Both the position numbers and the translations under genes were made by a program. The notes under the pieces are model-generated. The model did not search any database, was not told the origin of the DNA, and worked only from the letters and a program-made list of their open reading frames with translations. From NCBI GenBank assembly GCA_026018925.1, contig JAKSZU010000031.1, forward strand, positions 9,075,448 through 9,139,447: a stretch of DNA of 64,000 nt. The letters run 5' to 3'. The DNA comes from Tupaia tana (taxonomy: Eukaryota > Chordata > Mammalia > Scandentia > Tupaiidae). Shown here in pieces: positions 10,379-21,430 of this stretch (its first letter is position 1; every line of letters begins with the position of its first letter).

Positions 10379-10948
10379 TAAAAAAATACATTTTGTGTTG
10401 TCTCAGGGACATAGAAATGCTGCCAAGCGTTGTATACTGATCACACATGCCAAGTGCCTTTAGATGTAATAGATTCTCTTGGTAGTCCACATAGACAGTT
10501 GTGTTGACTGTCCACTGTGAGAGCTTCGTTTTCAATAATTACACCGCTCAACTCTTTTCTTCTGCACATCCTACTACTTAATGTTGTAAAAGCAGAAGTC
10601 AAGTCATTCTTGTTTGGTTCCGGATTTAAAGGACGCTGTTTCAGAGCTTCATACTCACAATGAATATTTAAAGTTAAATATCCTTTGTCAAGTTAATAGT
10701 TATCTTTTTTAAAAAATTCATTTAGAGCATATGATCAATTTGTCACAAATGGAGGATATACTTACACTGTCTGCATAGAGTAATGATCTTCTTCTCTGTT
10801 AATGTAGTAGATTATGTTGTTAGATTTTATACACACACATAAACACACACATCTATTTTTTAAACACTTTTTATTGGCAAAATACACGTGTACTTGCACA
10901 TGAGAGAGAGAGTGAGAGATGTCCTTGAATGGTGAGATTAAATTGTAT
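10379..10948. other. AT-rich stretch without recognised features
   Basis: No gene or repeat recognised apart from a short CA run at 10829-10851. A GA-run with a preceding TTTATTGGCAAAATACACGTG near 10865-10920 could be a worn SINE end. Confidence 0.4.
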
Positions 10949-11032
10949 TAGGTCGCCTGGAAAGTCATGATGTGTTTTTCTGTGTTTTTCTATGCAAAAA
11001 CACATGCGTCATGTCTTCCCCAACAACCCAAT
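10949..11032. mobile_element. Short palindromic MITE (type 2), copy 1
   Basis: Begins at a TA with GGTCGCCTGGAAAGTCATGA and ends with the approximate reverse complement (CATGTCTTCCCCAACAACCCA), with TTTTTCTATGCAAAAA at the centre. Two further copies occur at 23788 and 62443. The shape and TA edge suggest a Tc1/mariner-type non-autonomous transposon. Confidence 0.6.
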
Positions 11033-11194
11033 GGGTCTTGTTTAGTAATCTCCTGTTACCCCGTAAATTTTACAACTGTCAATTGCACTCCCAGTATTTT
11101 TATTTTCAAAATGTGGCAAATGTGTTGTTTTGCTTTAAAGTTTGTCTGGCAAAATAATCTCTCAATAAAAGTCAAGAAAAATTCAAAGCAGGGG

Positions 11195-11340
11195 CTATAA
11201 CCCACCCCTCTCAGCCATCTGGATCACAGGCATGCATGTGTGTTCAGCTTACTTAGGGAGGTCCTGGAATGTGAACCCAGGACCTTTTACAATGTGGGTC
11301 TAGTTGTGTTCCAGTACCCCCACCTGACCCTGCATGTTGA
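11195..11340 (-). mobile_element. SINE-C, antisense, diverged
   Basis: Minus-strand reading gives CCTGGGTTCACATTCCAGGA, CCTCCCTAAG and CACACATGCATGCCTGTGA, matching the B box and following segment of the SINE-C copies at 31192 and 51665. Confidence 0.55.
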
Positions 11341-11489
11341 ATCGTACAGTTCAGTTTGTTCACAACATAGATACCCCCTCCCCCAGTAATGCTTTCAGAA
11401 TTCTCTCTTCTCCATGGGAGCCAGAGTTGGAGTGTGTTTCATAGTGGGCTCTGAAGAATTCAGCTGCAGAGATGGCCAGTAAGATAGCG

Positions 11490-11745
11490 ACAGAAGGGCA
11501 CTTGGTGGCAATGGTGGTTAAGGCGGCTGGATCCCATACTGCTCACTGTGCAGTTCGAATCCCAGACCTGGTAGCTTGGAAAACATGCTGGGTGCATGTG
11601 CGTGGGTGCCCAAAATTCTGAGAGGAGAACAAATTGCCATTGGTCATCCCCCTGCAGGGACCTTTCTCATTGTCTCTCTTTTGCTCTGTGTCTCTGTGGT
11701 AAATGCATGTGCCTTATAGTAAATTAAAAAAATAATAATAAAGGA
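11490..11745 (+). mobile_element. Diverged SINE-A-like element, sense
   Basis: Head GGCACTTGGTGGCAATGGTGG, B box CAGTTCGAATCCC, body GTGCATGTGCGTGGGTGCCC, CCTTATAGTAAATT end. The palindrome has decayed to CCCCCTGCAGGG. Confidence 0.8.
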
Positions 11746-11790
11746 AGAAGGAAGGAAGGAAGGAAGGAAGGAAGGAAGGAAGGAAGGAAA
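11742..11790 (+). repeat. (GGAA)n microsatellite on a SINE tail
   Basis: About eleven GAAG units directly after the A-rich end of the SINE at 11490-11745, a usual way for such runs to start. Confidence 0.9.
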
Positions 11791-11997
11791 GAGACAGTGA
11801 TGGTTAATCTACTGGATATGATATCATAGAGACTATTGCTAGTGAAAGTTGATTCAATGGACTGAAATGCCCAGAAGACAAATAGCAATGAGGTGAAGAG
11901 TAAAACAGGGGGGAAATTGGAAGAGAAGTGTTTAGTTTTCAAGTGACAGACCATATAAAAAAATGTAATAAGACTTGGAGTGATGGACCAATTAGAT

Positions 11998-12163
11998 CCA
12001 TGCATTTCAAATTGTGGTGCATGAAGCATTCCCGGGCATCCCTCAGAAGCTGGTAGGAAATGCAGAATCTCAGGCTTCCTCAGGATCCCACTGAACAAAA
12101 TCTGCATTTTAACTACATTCCCGAGTGATTCATATGCACATTCTGGTTTGAGACGCACTGCTT
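11998..12163. mobile_element. MER5-type hAT MITE, diverged
   Basis: TTTCAAATTGTGGTGCATGA at the left, AATCTGCATTTTAAC in the middle and TTTGAGACGCACTGCTT at the right, the order seen in MER5A-like elements. Non-coding and old. Confidence 0.6.
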
Positions 12164-12731
12164 AGATGGTGGTTTCCATAGTGATAGAATACAAATTTGT
12201 CCCTAGGAGGGGAATAAGTGACAGATTATACAAACAATATTGCCATATTTTATAGACAGCCTTTTCCCAAAATGTTGGCTGTTAAAGAGAAAGAGAGAGA
12301 GGAGAGTAAACTTTGAAGTTAGATGTGTGAATAGAAATGATTTTCTGTTGAAGACAGGAGGGAGATGGGAAAGCGTCATCCTTGTCAGCAAATGAGCAAG
12401 AGCCAGTGAATGGAAGAGAGGAACACAGCACAAAACATTTGTTGTGCAAGTTTCTGGCAGGATGGGGCCAGGCCAGATTAAAAGTACAGATGAAAGACTG
12501 AGGGAACTCTTTAGAGAAGCAGGATCATAGACAGCGAAGTTGGCTGTCAAGGAAAGTATCTGTGGGGAAGAGAAGAGAAGAATGAGCGGGTCTGTGGTCT
12601 TCTCTCTCAGAATAAGAGGCAAGTCATGTACATATGGAATGGCTATATAAAAAGTGCGGGTCTACCAAAGGAAGAGTGAGGACCTTGCCGTGATGATTCG
12701 TTTTGACTAGTGGTAAAAGAGTAAAGGCTCT
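12164..12731. other. Stretch without recognised features
   Basis: Purine-rich sequence without a recognised family. A minus-strand frame of 139 codons (12622-12203) has no domain and looks like chance. Confidence 0.4.
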
Positions 12732-12978
12732 TGGGACCAGCAGATAGTGTAATGGCTACATCACTGGACTCCCATGTAGTCGAGTCCCTGACCCAGTGGC
12801 TTGAACTAATGCTGGGCACGTATGCGTGTCTGCCCAAGATCCTAGGAGGAGAACAGAGGAGAAGGGATTGCAGTGTGGCCATCCCCCCTGGGGGGTGATT
12901 TCTTGCCTTCTGTCTCTCTGTCTCTCTGTCTTTCTGGTGAATTCACCCACCCTATAGCAAAAACCTCTCCAAAAAAAT
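12732..12978 (+). mobile_element. SINE-A, sense, with damaged B box
   Basis: GGGACCAGCAGATAGTGTAATGG head. The B-box region is shortened to GTAGTCGAGTCCCTGACCC by loss of about 12 bp. Palindrome CCCCCCTGGGGGG intact, end CCTATAGCAAAAACCTCTCC. Confidence 0.92.
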
Positions 12979-13029
12979 TTAAAGGAAAAAATGAATTCTG
13001 GCCCAGCCTGATTGTGTATTTATTCCCTA

Positions 13030-13262
13030 GCAAACTGAACTGCAGTGCTGGAAGCCATATGGCTGACTGTGGGTTCACAGTCCTGGGTTGGCCTGAAAAC
13101 ATCCCAGGTATGTGTATGGGTGCTCGGGGTCCTGAGGAGCTGGAGGGTTGGGGAAAGGGGATTGTGGTATGACAAGACCCTGTCATGGGTGTGTCTCTGT
13201 AGCTCTCTGTCTCTCATATATGTGCTCTTTAACATGATAAAATAAATAAACTTAAAAAGAAA
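13030..13262 (+). mobile_element. Old tRNA-SINE relative of SINE-A
   Basis: Head worn, TTCACAGTCC in place of the B box. The body GGTGCTCGGGGTCCTGAGGA...GGGGATTGTGGTATGAC parallels the SINE-A body, with a CT-run and TATGTGCTCTTTAACATG end. Probably an older subfamily. Confidence 0.55.
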
Positions 13263-13266
13263 TTAA

Positions 13267-13512
13267 GGGGCCAGCAGGTGACATAGTGGTTAAGGCACTG
13301 GACTCCCACATGGATGACTGCACTTTGAGGCCCAGACCAGGTGGCTTGAAACTCATGCCAGCCATGGGAGCGTGTGTGCCCAAAATCCTGAGAGAAGAAT
13401 GGAGAAGAAGGGATTCTGGCATACCATTCCCTCTGGCAGGTGATTTCTCTCCCTCAGTTTTTCTCGTTTCTGGAGAGTGCATATGCCCTATTACAAAAAT
13501 CTCTCTTTAAAA
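13267..13512 (+). mobile_element. SINE-A with SINE-B-like head, sense
   Basis: GGGGCCAGCAGGTGACATAGTGG head joined to the SINE-A body (GTGTGCCCAAAATCCTGAG) and CCCTATTACAAAAATCTCTC end. AAAAGAAATTAA / AAAGAATTAA flank it. An intermediate form linking SINE-B heads to SINE-A bodies. Confidence 0.88.
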
Positions 13513-13519
13513 AAAAAAG

Positions 13520-14604
13520 AATTAATTCTGTTACTAGGAAAGATATACTACCATGGAGTGATCTTTTTCCTTCCTATCCCTTGATGTAAATATTCTAAAA
13601 CCACATTGTTTCTATCAGTGACTATATCTCCCATATCTATAGGATCTTTTTACTATATTCCAGAGAACATTCTATCTTTAATTTAACTTTTCTTTTACCA
13701 GTAGGTATCTCCAGAGTTTAATTTCTACTTGCTAAGAACAGTGTGAGATACTGACGCATCTTCTGCTTTTATTGTAGATAGATTTGTTTAATATCCCAAG
13801 AGTTTACGTGCATGCTGAACACAACTATTTTTTTACGTTGCTGTCTAATTTATTGATATTCATACAGCATTCTCCTAAATATACATATTTTATTTATGTA
13901 ACCAATAAAGCAAAAGTTTATTCACTTAAGAAATCAGATTTCCATAGACATTTAAACATCGATTATACTCCAAATCAATTTCTTCTAATCATTTCATTAA
14001 AATCACAGTCTGGTGTATCTGTTTTTCCTATGGGTAGTAAGCACTATATAAACATACAACCACCACACAGAATGTTACAATAGTTGAAAATTAGATTTGT
14101 TCAGTGAGAGCAATCAGTTCAAAGTGTTAATACCTTAAATCTCATGGTGTTTCTTCATGGCGTGTATTTTTATTTTCACTTGTCTATTTTTAGAGTGGTA
14201 TTTCTTGGAGCTTATCAGTTTTCCTAATTTTACACGTCTACTGTTTTGATACACAGCCTAAAGACAAAAACAAATAAATTAGGAAAGGGAAGGGAAAGGA
14301 AGTTGGTTCCAGCCTACGCAAGACTGAAGGATGTTGTTTGTCCACCAGTTTATTCCTGCTGCAGGTCCTGAGAATTTTCTGCACCTTCCCAGGTGACTTT
14401 TACTTGAGTTGGTTAGTCAATAGGAGAGGACCCACGTTCATAGTTAACGTTTGCTCTTTACAGAAGGCGTTGTCTGTATCTGACAGTTTAGCTGTGACAT
14501 TTTGTTGGTAACCTTAGCTTTTATGCAAAATATAGCTTCCTCTGGACATCTAATCTTAGTATAATATATTCTCTTTTTATTATTTTTAATTTTCTTTTCA
14601 TTGT
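13520..14604. other. AT-rich stretch without recognised features
   Basis: Mostly AT-rich DNA with no repeat family I can name. A 99-codon plus-strand frame (13784-14083) has no recognisable domain. Confidence 0.4.
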
Positions 14605-14609
14605 TTTTC

Positions 14610-14855
14610 TTTTTTCAGCTATAGGGTATGGGCACTCTCCAGAGATAGAAGAGAGAAAGGGAAAGTGAGAAATCACCAACATCCCTCCCCGCCCAGGAGG
14701 GATGGCCACACCACAGTCCCTTCTCCTCTGTTTTCTTCTTGGGATTTTGGGCGTGCATGCACTTGTGCCTGGCATGTTTTTCAAGCTACCAGGTCCGGGA
14801 CTCAAACCATACAGTTGGCCATGTGGGACCCAGCCAGCACACCACCTGCCAGCCC
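14610..14855 (-). mobile_element. SINE-A-like element, antisense, diverged
   Basis: CAGCTATAGGGTATGGGCACTCTCC, GA-run, ACTTGTGCCTGGCATG, head ending CCACCTGCCAGCCC. Confidence 0.85.
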
Positions 14856-14857
14856 TA

Positions 14858-15090
14858 TTTTTCTTAAGATAGGGGTCTCACCATGTCACAATCTTAGTAC
14901 CAGCCTCCCCAGACCCCTGGGAGTACCAGGTGCCCGCCTCCAACACTGGCCTTCTAGTTGGACCAGAACCCCAACCCAGGTCTCTCCTGTGGTCCCGGTT
15001 TGTGGAGCAGGGCCTCAGCAATGCAACAGCCCTGCAGCCAGTCCAGTCCAGGCCCTTGTAAAGGTGCTGAATGCTGCATCCACCTGCATT
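14858..15090 (-). mobile_element. Possible old SINE, antisense, uncertain
   Basis: GGGGTCTCACCATGTCAC near the left and AACCCAGGTCTC further right could be the end and B box of an older tRNA-SINE or a tRNA/7SL chimera. The match is weak. Confidence 0.3.
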
Positions 15091-16145
15091 CTGCTCGCTG
15101 GAGGAAATGTTCTCTGCCATCGCCCGTTCTGCACAAGATCGGCCAGCTCTAGTTCCATTTAAAAGTTTCGGTCAGCGTGGTCCTTGGAAACTGTTGCTTT
15201 ATTGCCATCCACCACTTCGTCCTAACTACTGGTGGGCTCCATTGCCATTATGTAGGAGTTGTGCTTCCTCGCGGTTGGCCTCTTCAGCCCTCTGTCGTTT
15301 ACCACGATCCCTCTCGTGTACCACACACACGTCCTGTACTGCTCACGTCGAGGTCGATCCTGTCTCTCTGAGTTGCTCCAACTCTTTCGATGGCGATGAA
15401 AAAAATAAAATTATGAAGTTGCTTTTGATAGCCATCTGTGTCGCTTGAGAAATAGTATCTGAACACCCTCGCAGCCTGTCACCAGCTGTGACTTTCGAAC
15501 CAGATTGGTCCCTTGGAAATGAAAACAGGTGTTTGACATGCCATAAATAGAGTCGGACAGATGGAACGTTTAGAATAAAGACAAATACTCCAAAGTAGGT
15601 TCCCATTATCTCGTTCTTCCTGGATAATCTACGACTGCCAGTAGATTATTCTTTATGGGAGAACGGGAATGAACGAAGGGAAGACACAAACTTTTATTCA
15701 TGGCATGAAACAGAACATGGAAAATCAATGACTGTGGAATGATGGAAGCAGAGCTCACACAAAGCCCTGAATTACTCCAGGCAGCTATTAAGGCTTCGGA
15801 GTATGCCTAGCTTATGTACTTGCTGATGTTTCTGGTGGGATAGCGATTGCATACATGACGCATGTGCAAACTCGGACGGATACTCTTAGCTAAAGCTCTG
15901 TTTGCATTCCACTGATTTTTCTCTCAAGGAGTGTGATTCGTGTACCATGCATGACGCCAAATAACCTACAGCAAGGAGACTGATATTCCTGAAGTCTTAG
16001 AGATTTTTTACTTTTACAGCCACTTTCTGTATTCAAAACGTTTCCAAACTGTTATTTGGGCTAGACTCTCTTCCCTTCAGGGATGGGGAAAAGACTTGTA
16101 GGATGAAGAAGCTTCTGGGCCTGAGACTTTGTGACACGTGAGTTT
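15091..16145. other. Stretch without recognised features
   Basis: Moderately GC-rich on the left (15090-15480). A plus-strand frame of 125 codons (15071-15448) has no domain. Nothing recognised to the right. Confidence 0.35.
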
Positions 16146-16370
16146 TAGGCAGGTTTCCTGGTGGTTAGGCAGCTGGATCCCACACAGCTGACCCCGTGGC
16201 TTAAGTCCCAGATCTGGTGATTTGAGAAATATGTCAGGTGCATGTGCATGTGTGCCCAAAATCCCAAAAACAGGCAGAGATGGCGGAAGAAGGGATTAGA
16301 GGGTGGCCATTTCACATGGAGGGTGCTTTCTCTTCTTTCTGTCTGGCTGTTGGTGTGCACACTGAGTTTG
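16146..16370 (+). mobile_element. Diverged SINE-A-like element, sense
   Basis: GGCAGGTTTCCTGGTGGTTAGG head, CATGTGCATGTGTGCCCAAAATCCC body, no palindrome left. The tail is lost. Confidence 0.75.
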
Positions 16371-16479
16371 ACAGTGGCCAGTAGTTTAATGCCCAGTCGT
16401 GTTCTGCTACACGGATGGTGATGCGCATTGAAGAAGAAAGTGTGTGCTCCTCCTAGAATGAAGAAAAAGCACCCTCCTG

Positions 16480-16868
16480 TCATCTCCCATGTCTGTATAT
16501 TAGTAGCATCGTTACCTGTTTGCTGTGGTATTTGTTTCTTTGTATATAGAAATGCAGATACAAAAGCATATCTTTTTTCTTTTTTAATACAAAAAGAGAG
16601 TGCATTCAGACTTTCTATATGGTAGTACCCTTCTGCAACTTTTTGTTTGCTTTTACTCTCCCCACCAGCATGTCACAGAAGCAGCTTTCTCAGATTAACT
16701 TATTTTGAACAGTTGCCGTTGTCTGGCTATGCAAAAATGGCCATTTTCAGTGTGTGGTCTCTTGAGTTTATCCTTGTGCGTTAATTTTTGAACATTGTAA
16801 GTGTTTCCCTAGGGTGTACTTCCACAAATGGTTACTGCTCAAGGGAATACACAATTAAAATTCTCAAA
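16480..16868 (-). mobile_element. Old LINE-1 3' fragment, antisense, part 1
   Basis: CCTTCTGCAACTTTTTGTTTGC and the later CACAAATGGTTACTGCTCAAGG follow the antisense order of old L1 3' ends. The match is faint and interrupted at 16869. Confidence 0.45.
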
Positions 16869-17112
16869 GGGAGCCAGCTGGTGGCATGGTGGTTATGGTG
16901 GCTAGGCCCTGCATGACCAACTGTGTGGTTTGAGTCCCAGACCTGGCAGTTTGAAAATTATGCTGAGCATGTATGCGTTTGTCCAAAATGTCAAAACAAG
17001 GGAGAAATGTTGGAGATGAGATGGTAGGGCGTCCAGGCCCCATTAAAGGAGTGCTTTCTCACTCTCTCTCTCTCTGTCTTCTGGCGAACACACATGTACT
17101 CTGATAAATTTA
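16869..17112 (+). mobile_element. Diverged SINE-A-like element, sense
   Basis: GGGAGCCAGCTGGTGGCATGG head, GGTTTGAGTCCC B box, CATGTATGCGTTTGTCC body and ACACATGTACTCTGATAAATT end. Confidence 0.82.
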
Positions 17113-17340
17113 CTAGAGGGTACATGCACTTGCCAGAGAGATGGAGAGATAGAAAGCAGGAAATCACCCCCCCAGGGGGATGGCCACGCTGCAGTCCCTT
17201 CTCTGTTCTCTTCTCGGGATTTTAGGCACACATGCACATGTACCTGTTGTGAGTTTCCAGCCTCCAGGTCAGGGACTCAGACCACAGTTGGCCATGTGGG
17301 TGTCCAGCAATGTACCCGTTTCACCATCTACTGGTCCTGC
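17113..17340 (-). mobile_element. SINE-A, antisense, tail to tail with the previous copy
   Basis: GAGGGTACATGCACTTGCCAGAG, AAATCACCCCCCCAGGGGGATGG, head ending CTACTGGTCC. Its 3' end meets that of the sense SINE at 16869-17112 to make an inverted pair. Confidence 0.88.
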
Positions 17341-17738
17341 ACTCTGGCAAATTTTTTAAAAAGGGAAAACATCTGTGGTTCTAGGCCAACCGCCCTCCAA
17401 AACAGGTTGTACAAAGAACAGTCTCTCAGTCGTTTTTAAGCATAATTTCCTCCACATCTGCATTAACAATGGGTGATACCCATCTTTTCAAATGGTGGTG
17501 ATCAGATAGGCAAAAATGTGCAAACAGAAATGTATCATGTTTTAATTTTTAGAACATATTCATGCTAGATCAGGTTCATTTTTATTAATGTAAAGATTGA
17601 TTTTTTTGTCCATAGTGAGAAACTCGTGACCTATGAACTTAGTCTAACTTTCTTGTTTGTGTTCCTTTTCGTTGACCATAGTGGCAGAGTCATGCCTTAT
17701 TATCACTCCTCCTTATAGTTCCATCAAGAGGAAAAAAA
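17341..17738 (-). mobile_element. Old LINE-1 3' fragment, antisense, part 2 (weak)
   Basis: CCGCCCTCCAAAACAGGTTG and GATCAGATAGGCAAAAATG continue the antisense L1 order of 16480-16868. The rest to 17738 is unassigned. Confidence 0.4.
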
Positions 17739-17972
17739 GGGGGCTGGCAGGTGAGGTGGTTAAATGTGCTGGACACCCACGTGGCCAGCCACAGTTCGAA
17801 TCCCAGACCTGGCGGCTTGCTCTCTCTCGCTCTCACTCTCTCTCTCTCTCTCTCTCACTCCCTCTCTGGTCAAATTAAAAGAAAAAAGAAAAGAAAGGAA
17901 AAGAGAAGAGAAGAAAAAGAAAAAGAAAAGTAAATAATTAAATGAAGTCAAATAAAATAATCCTTTTTAAAA
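17739..17972 (+). mobile_element. SINE-B, sense, with long CT and GA-rich runs
   Basis: GGGGGCTGGCAGGTGAGGTGG, CAGTTCGAATCCC B box, CT-run 17819-17866, TCTGGTCAAATTAAAAG, then an AAAG/AAGAG-rich tail to about 17972. Confidence 0.9.
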
Positions 17973-18325
17973 AATAGGGAAAAAAAGAAAAAACCTGCTC
18001 CACGGTTAAGAAGGGGTGGGTATTGGGTAAAGATGTCTACTACCTCTTTCTGCTTCCTTCCTTCCCATCTGTCCAAGAGAGACGTCAGAGGGCTTCCCCG
18101 TTGTCTTTTCCACATAGATGACACCCTTCGGTGTGGCCACGAGTCTGGACTCTCTGTTTTCTTCTCTGTCAGAATCTCTCTCTGCATTTTAGCTTCAAAA
18201 TCTAGGTACAGAAGATCCACTTCCTTCTACTTTTCTTTCCATGAAAGAAGGGAAAAAGCAGCCATTTCGAATGAGCGTGGCTTGGTAACTGGGTTCGAAC
18301 CTTGTTCAGCTCAGCCCATTTTCTC
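17973..18325. other. Stretch without recognised features
   Basis: No gene or repeat recognised. GGGTTCGAACCTTG at 18289 resembles a B box but no tRNA fold surrounds it. Confidence 0.4.
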
Positions 18326-18340
18326 AAGATGAACTGAAAA

Positions 18341-18613
18341 GGGACCAGCAGATGGCGTAATGGCTATGTCGCTGGACTCCCATGTAGTTGACCACGGTTC
18401 GAGTCCCAGACCTGGTGGCTTAAACTGACGCCGGGTGCATGTGCGTGTACATGCGTGCCCAAGATCCTGAGAGGAGAATGGAGGAGAAGGGATTGCGGCG
18501 TGGCCATCCCTCCTGGGGGAGGGGGGTGATTTCTCACTTTCTCTCTCTCTGTCTCTCTCTGTCTTTCTGGTGAGCACACATGCCCTATAGCAAAAACCTC
18601 TCCAAAAGAAAAA
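18341..18613 (+). mobile_element. SINE-A, sense
   Basis: GGGACCAGCAGATGGCGTAATGG, GGTTCGAGTCCC B box, CCTATAGCAAAAACCTCTCC end. Flanks AAGATGAACTGAAAA (18326-18340) and AAGATGCTCTGAAAA (18614-18628) differ at 2 of 15 sites. Confidence 0.94.
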
Positions 18614-18628
18614 AAGATGCTCTGAAAA

Positions 18629-19009
18629 AAATAGCCTTGGAAATGTTGAGAGCTGAAAAGATTCCTTTTCGTTCTTAAATACATCTGGAGATATGCGCTT
18701 ATGTAGATATTCACAGGAGTCCTCATGTCTGAGCTTCAGCCTTACGAGAGGAAGACAAACCTGCCAAGGTGGTATCCCAACTCTTCACACTCTATGTGCT
18801 GAGAAAAATAATTGATGTGTGTACATAAAATGAATCTGATTTGTAGATGTCTACTTTATTACATCTCGTTCCTTGTACTCAAGGGGCATCGCCCTAGAGA
18901 GACGTCTCCCTCCAACATTACTTCTCAGCGTGTGTATGTATAACCCACAATGATAAGCACGGTGCGATATTTCTGTTAGTATTTCCATTTTGAGCTGTGT
19001 TTCCTTCTT
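18629..19009. other. Stretch without recognised features
   Basis: No gene or repeat recognised. Confidence 0.4.
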
Positions 19010-19256
19010 TCTTTCATTTTTAGTTTTTTGCCACAGGCCGTGTGTTCTCACCAGAAAGAGACGATGACAGGAAAGTGAGAAATCACCCTCCAGGGGAGAA
19101 TGGCCATGCTGCAATCCCTTCTCCTCCACTCTCCTCCTGGAATTCTGGGCACGCATGCATGCATGCACAGTGCCTAGTGTGTTAAGCCGCCAGGTTGACC
19201 CATGGTCCACCATGAGGGAGTTCAGGGACTTAACTACCATGCCACCTGCTGGCCCC
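19010..19256 (-). mobile_element. SINE-A, antisense, diverged
   Basis: TTTTTTGCCACAGGCCGTGTG end, ACCCTCCAGGGGAGAATGGC, head ending CCACCTGCTGGCCCC. Part of the body is lost near 19170-19200. Confidence 0.85.
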
Positions 19257-21133
19257 ACAGAGCTGTTATAAAGAATCATTTTTATATGACAAAGAAAAGG
19301 GGTTGGCCAAACGTCCCTACACTTGCATGAAATCTGAAGATAAACATTGAATACAAATGTTAAATTTCCATGTAAACAGATATTTCGTGTGGAATCGGCT
19401 AATCTCGCAGTAAATTTGCTACGCACTGTACGTCACACTGAAACCCATTATTCAGAATGAAAGCAATGTCTATATGACATATTTACACACACATACTTGA
19501 TCCGTATGTGTTTAAATATTAATCAACGTTATTAATAATGAGTCTACTCATTTGATATTTGTTTAAGCTCCTTCTAAAATGAACTACTCACAGAGAAAAT
19601 TACGCACAGCGTTGGAAGACGATGAAACACCCCAGAAAAAAAGAATAAATCCAGTTCCTCCTCTAATTTAAATCTCATTCTAAATGCACATAGGATCCAA
19701 AGAGGGAGAAATGCAGATGAAAAATGTTCACATAACATTTGCCTCATTATTCATTCTTTCACTCACCACACATTGATTAAATGCCTACACGGAAGAGTAT
19801 CCCAGCTGCAGCAAAGAACCAGGAAAATACTTTTGGGGTAAAAACGTTAGATGCGATGGGAAAAGAGGAACCAAGGTGGTGGGTAAATGTACAAAATCTC
19901 AGATAATCCCAATTTTTATATTAAAACGAAACAAAAGGACTTGCCTCTTTCAGAGCATGTTGATGACACTAGGTTAGCAGTAAGAGAAGTTCTACGGACA
20001 GTTACCACTCCAATGCCTTGCTCAGTAGAGCTGTTTAAGGATTTGCACTAAAATAAACTCAGACTTTAATTCCATTTTTCATTCCCTCTTGGAGTCCCCT
20101 CCTCCGTGGATTTCTCCATTCTCCTTCCTCCCTCAGTGGCTCCACCAGCTCAGCTCTTCATTGGAATGCCTCTGTCTTCAGAAACAACCTTCTCTCTCCT
20201 GCTCTTTGCATTTTGATTTTTTTAAATGGACACGGGTCTGTCACTAGTACTATGTCTCAAAAAAGCAACTAATTATAGGGCTGTGTATTCATCACGTTTT
20301 TTTTATGTTTCGTTCTATCCTTTTTATATCTTTAATTGCATTTGAGCGTTTCAGGAATCCATTATGTGCCGTAATCAAACATCATCCCGCCCTTGTGCGT
20401 CGATTCTGCTTTTACATCTAGAGTTCTAAAATGGCTATGCTATTTTTTACCTCTTTAATTTCATCCCCTCGAGTTTTTCTGGATCAAGAGACGTTTCAAT
20501 GGTTTTTCTGTCATTTCCTACCCACGGTGATCAGAATTGCCCAGTTCACTGTATCTGGCCTGAGATAGAAAATAAAAAAGAGGAGAGTCAACAAAAGCCG
20601 GGACTTCACAGAAAGACAAAACCCAATTCTGACTTTTCTCTCAGCCATACTCAAGTCCTTCATCTTATAAACCGAGATGCTTTCATCAGTCAAATAAGCA
20701 CAAGGCTTAACTCTGAAATTGCTGTGAGCGTCACTCCCATGGGAAATGATGTAAGCCCAGTGAGAGTTGACTTTCTTTTCCAGTGAAAAATCATGTATGC
20801 TGGGCCTTCTTCAAAGCAGAGACAATCACCACAACACACCACACTTCCTTTTTCTGTAATCCTAAAATATATGTAGTGCTGTCTTAGATTTTTTGATGGA
20901 AAATGCCATCAGGACATTGGGAACCCAAACACTAGTCAACCTTCCCTCTACTGCAGAAATTGATTAGCTAAATAGATCTTACTCTTGAGGTTGACTTCAC
21001 ATATGAATTGTAGGAGAATAAGCGAATTAAAAATAGGTTTAAAACTCCTTTGTGGATAACACAGTTTACAACAGCAGAGGTTCTTGTGAGTTTGCAAAGT
21101 TTCAAAGCCTTTATTTAAAAACATACACACACA
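19257..21133. other. Longest largely repeat-free stretch of the window
   Basis: Nearly 1.9 kb without a SINE. At 20037-20102, CACTAAAATAAACTCAGACTTTAATTCC...GGAGTCCCCTC matches the right half of the mariner-type MITE found at 46408 and 62950. Otherwise no gene, RNA or repeat is recognised. Confidence 0.45.
20037..20102 (+). mobile_element. Mariner-type MITE (type 1), right-half fragment
   Basis: CACTAAAATAAACTCAGAC, TTTAATTCCATTTTTC and the closing TTGGAGTCCCCTC align with the right half of the copies at 58930 and 62950. The left half is absent. Confidence 0.5.
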
Positions 21134-21380
21134 GGGACCAGCAGTTGGCGGAATGACTACATCGCTGGACTCCCATGTAGTCGACTGTGGTTCAAGTCCC
21201 AGACCTGGTGGCTTAAACTCACGCTGGGCGCGTGTGCATGTGTGCCCAAGATCCCGGGAGGAGAATGGAGAACGGATTGCAGCGTGGCCATCCTCCCTTG
21301 GGGGTGATTTCTTGCTTTCTGTCTCTTTGTCTCTCTCTGTCTCTCTGGCGAGTGCATGTGTCCTATAGCAAAAACAAAAC

Positions 21381-21417
<37 letters not shown>

Positions 21418-21430
21418 CTCTCCAAAAAAT
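21134..21430 (+). mobile_element. SINE-A, sense, with internal (CA)n expansion
   Basis: Complete head and body. The A-rich link between CCTATAGCAAAAAC and CTCTCC has grown into a (CA)n run at about 21384-21413. Flanked by ACATACACACACA- and TGTATACACACAGA-like ends. Confidence 0.93.

Noticed and set aside
14665..15448. Overlapping plus-strand frames of 165 and 125 codons
   Set aside because: The first begins inside a SINE, the second has no start context, domain or splice signals. GC content alone explains the open length.
18289..18302. GGGTTCGAACCTTG as a possible tRNA B box
   Set aside because: No A box or stem partner within 80 bp upstream.
18851..19426. 191-codon minus-strand open frame
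   Set aside because: Its middle third is an antisense SINE-A and no domain appears outside it.
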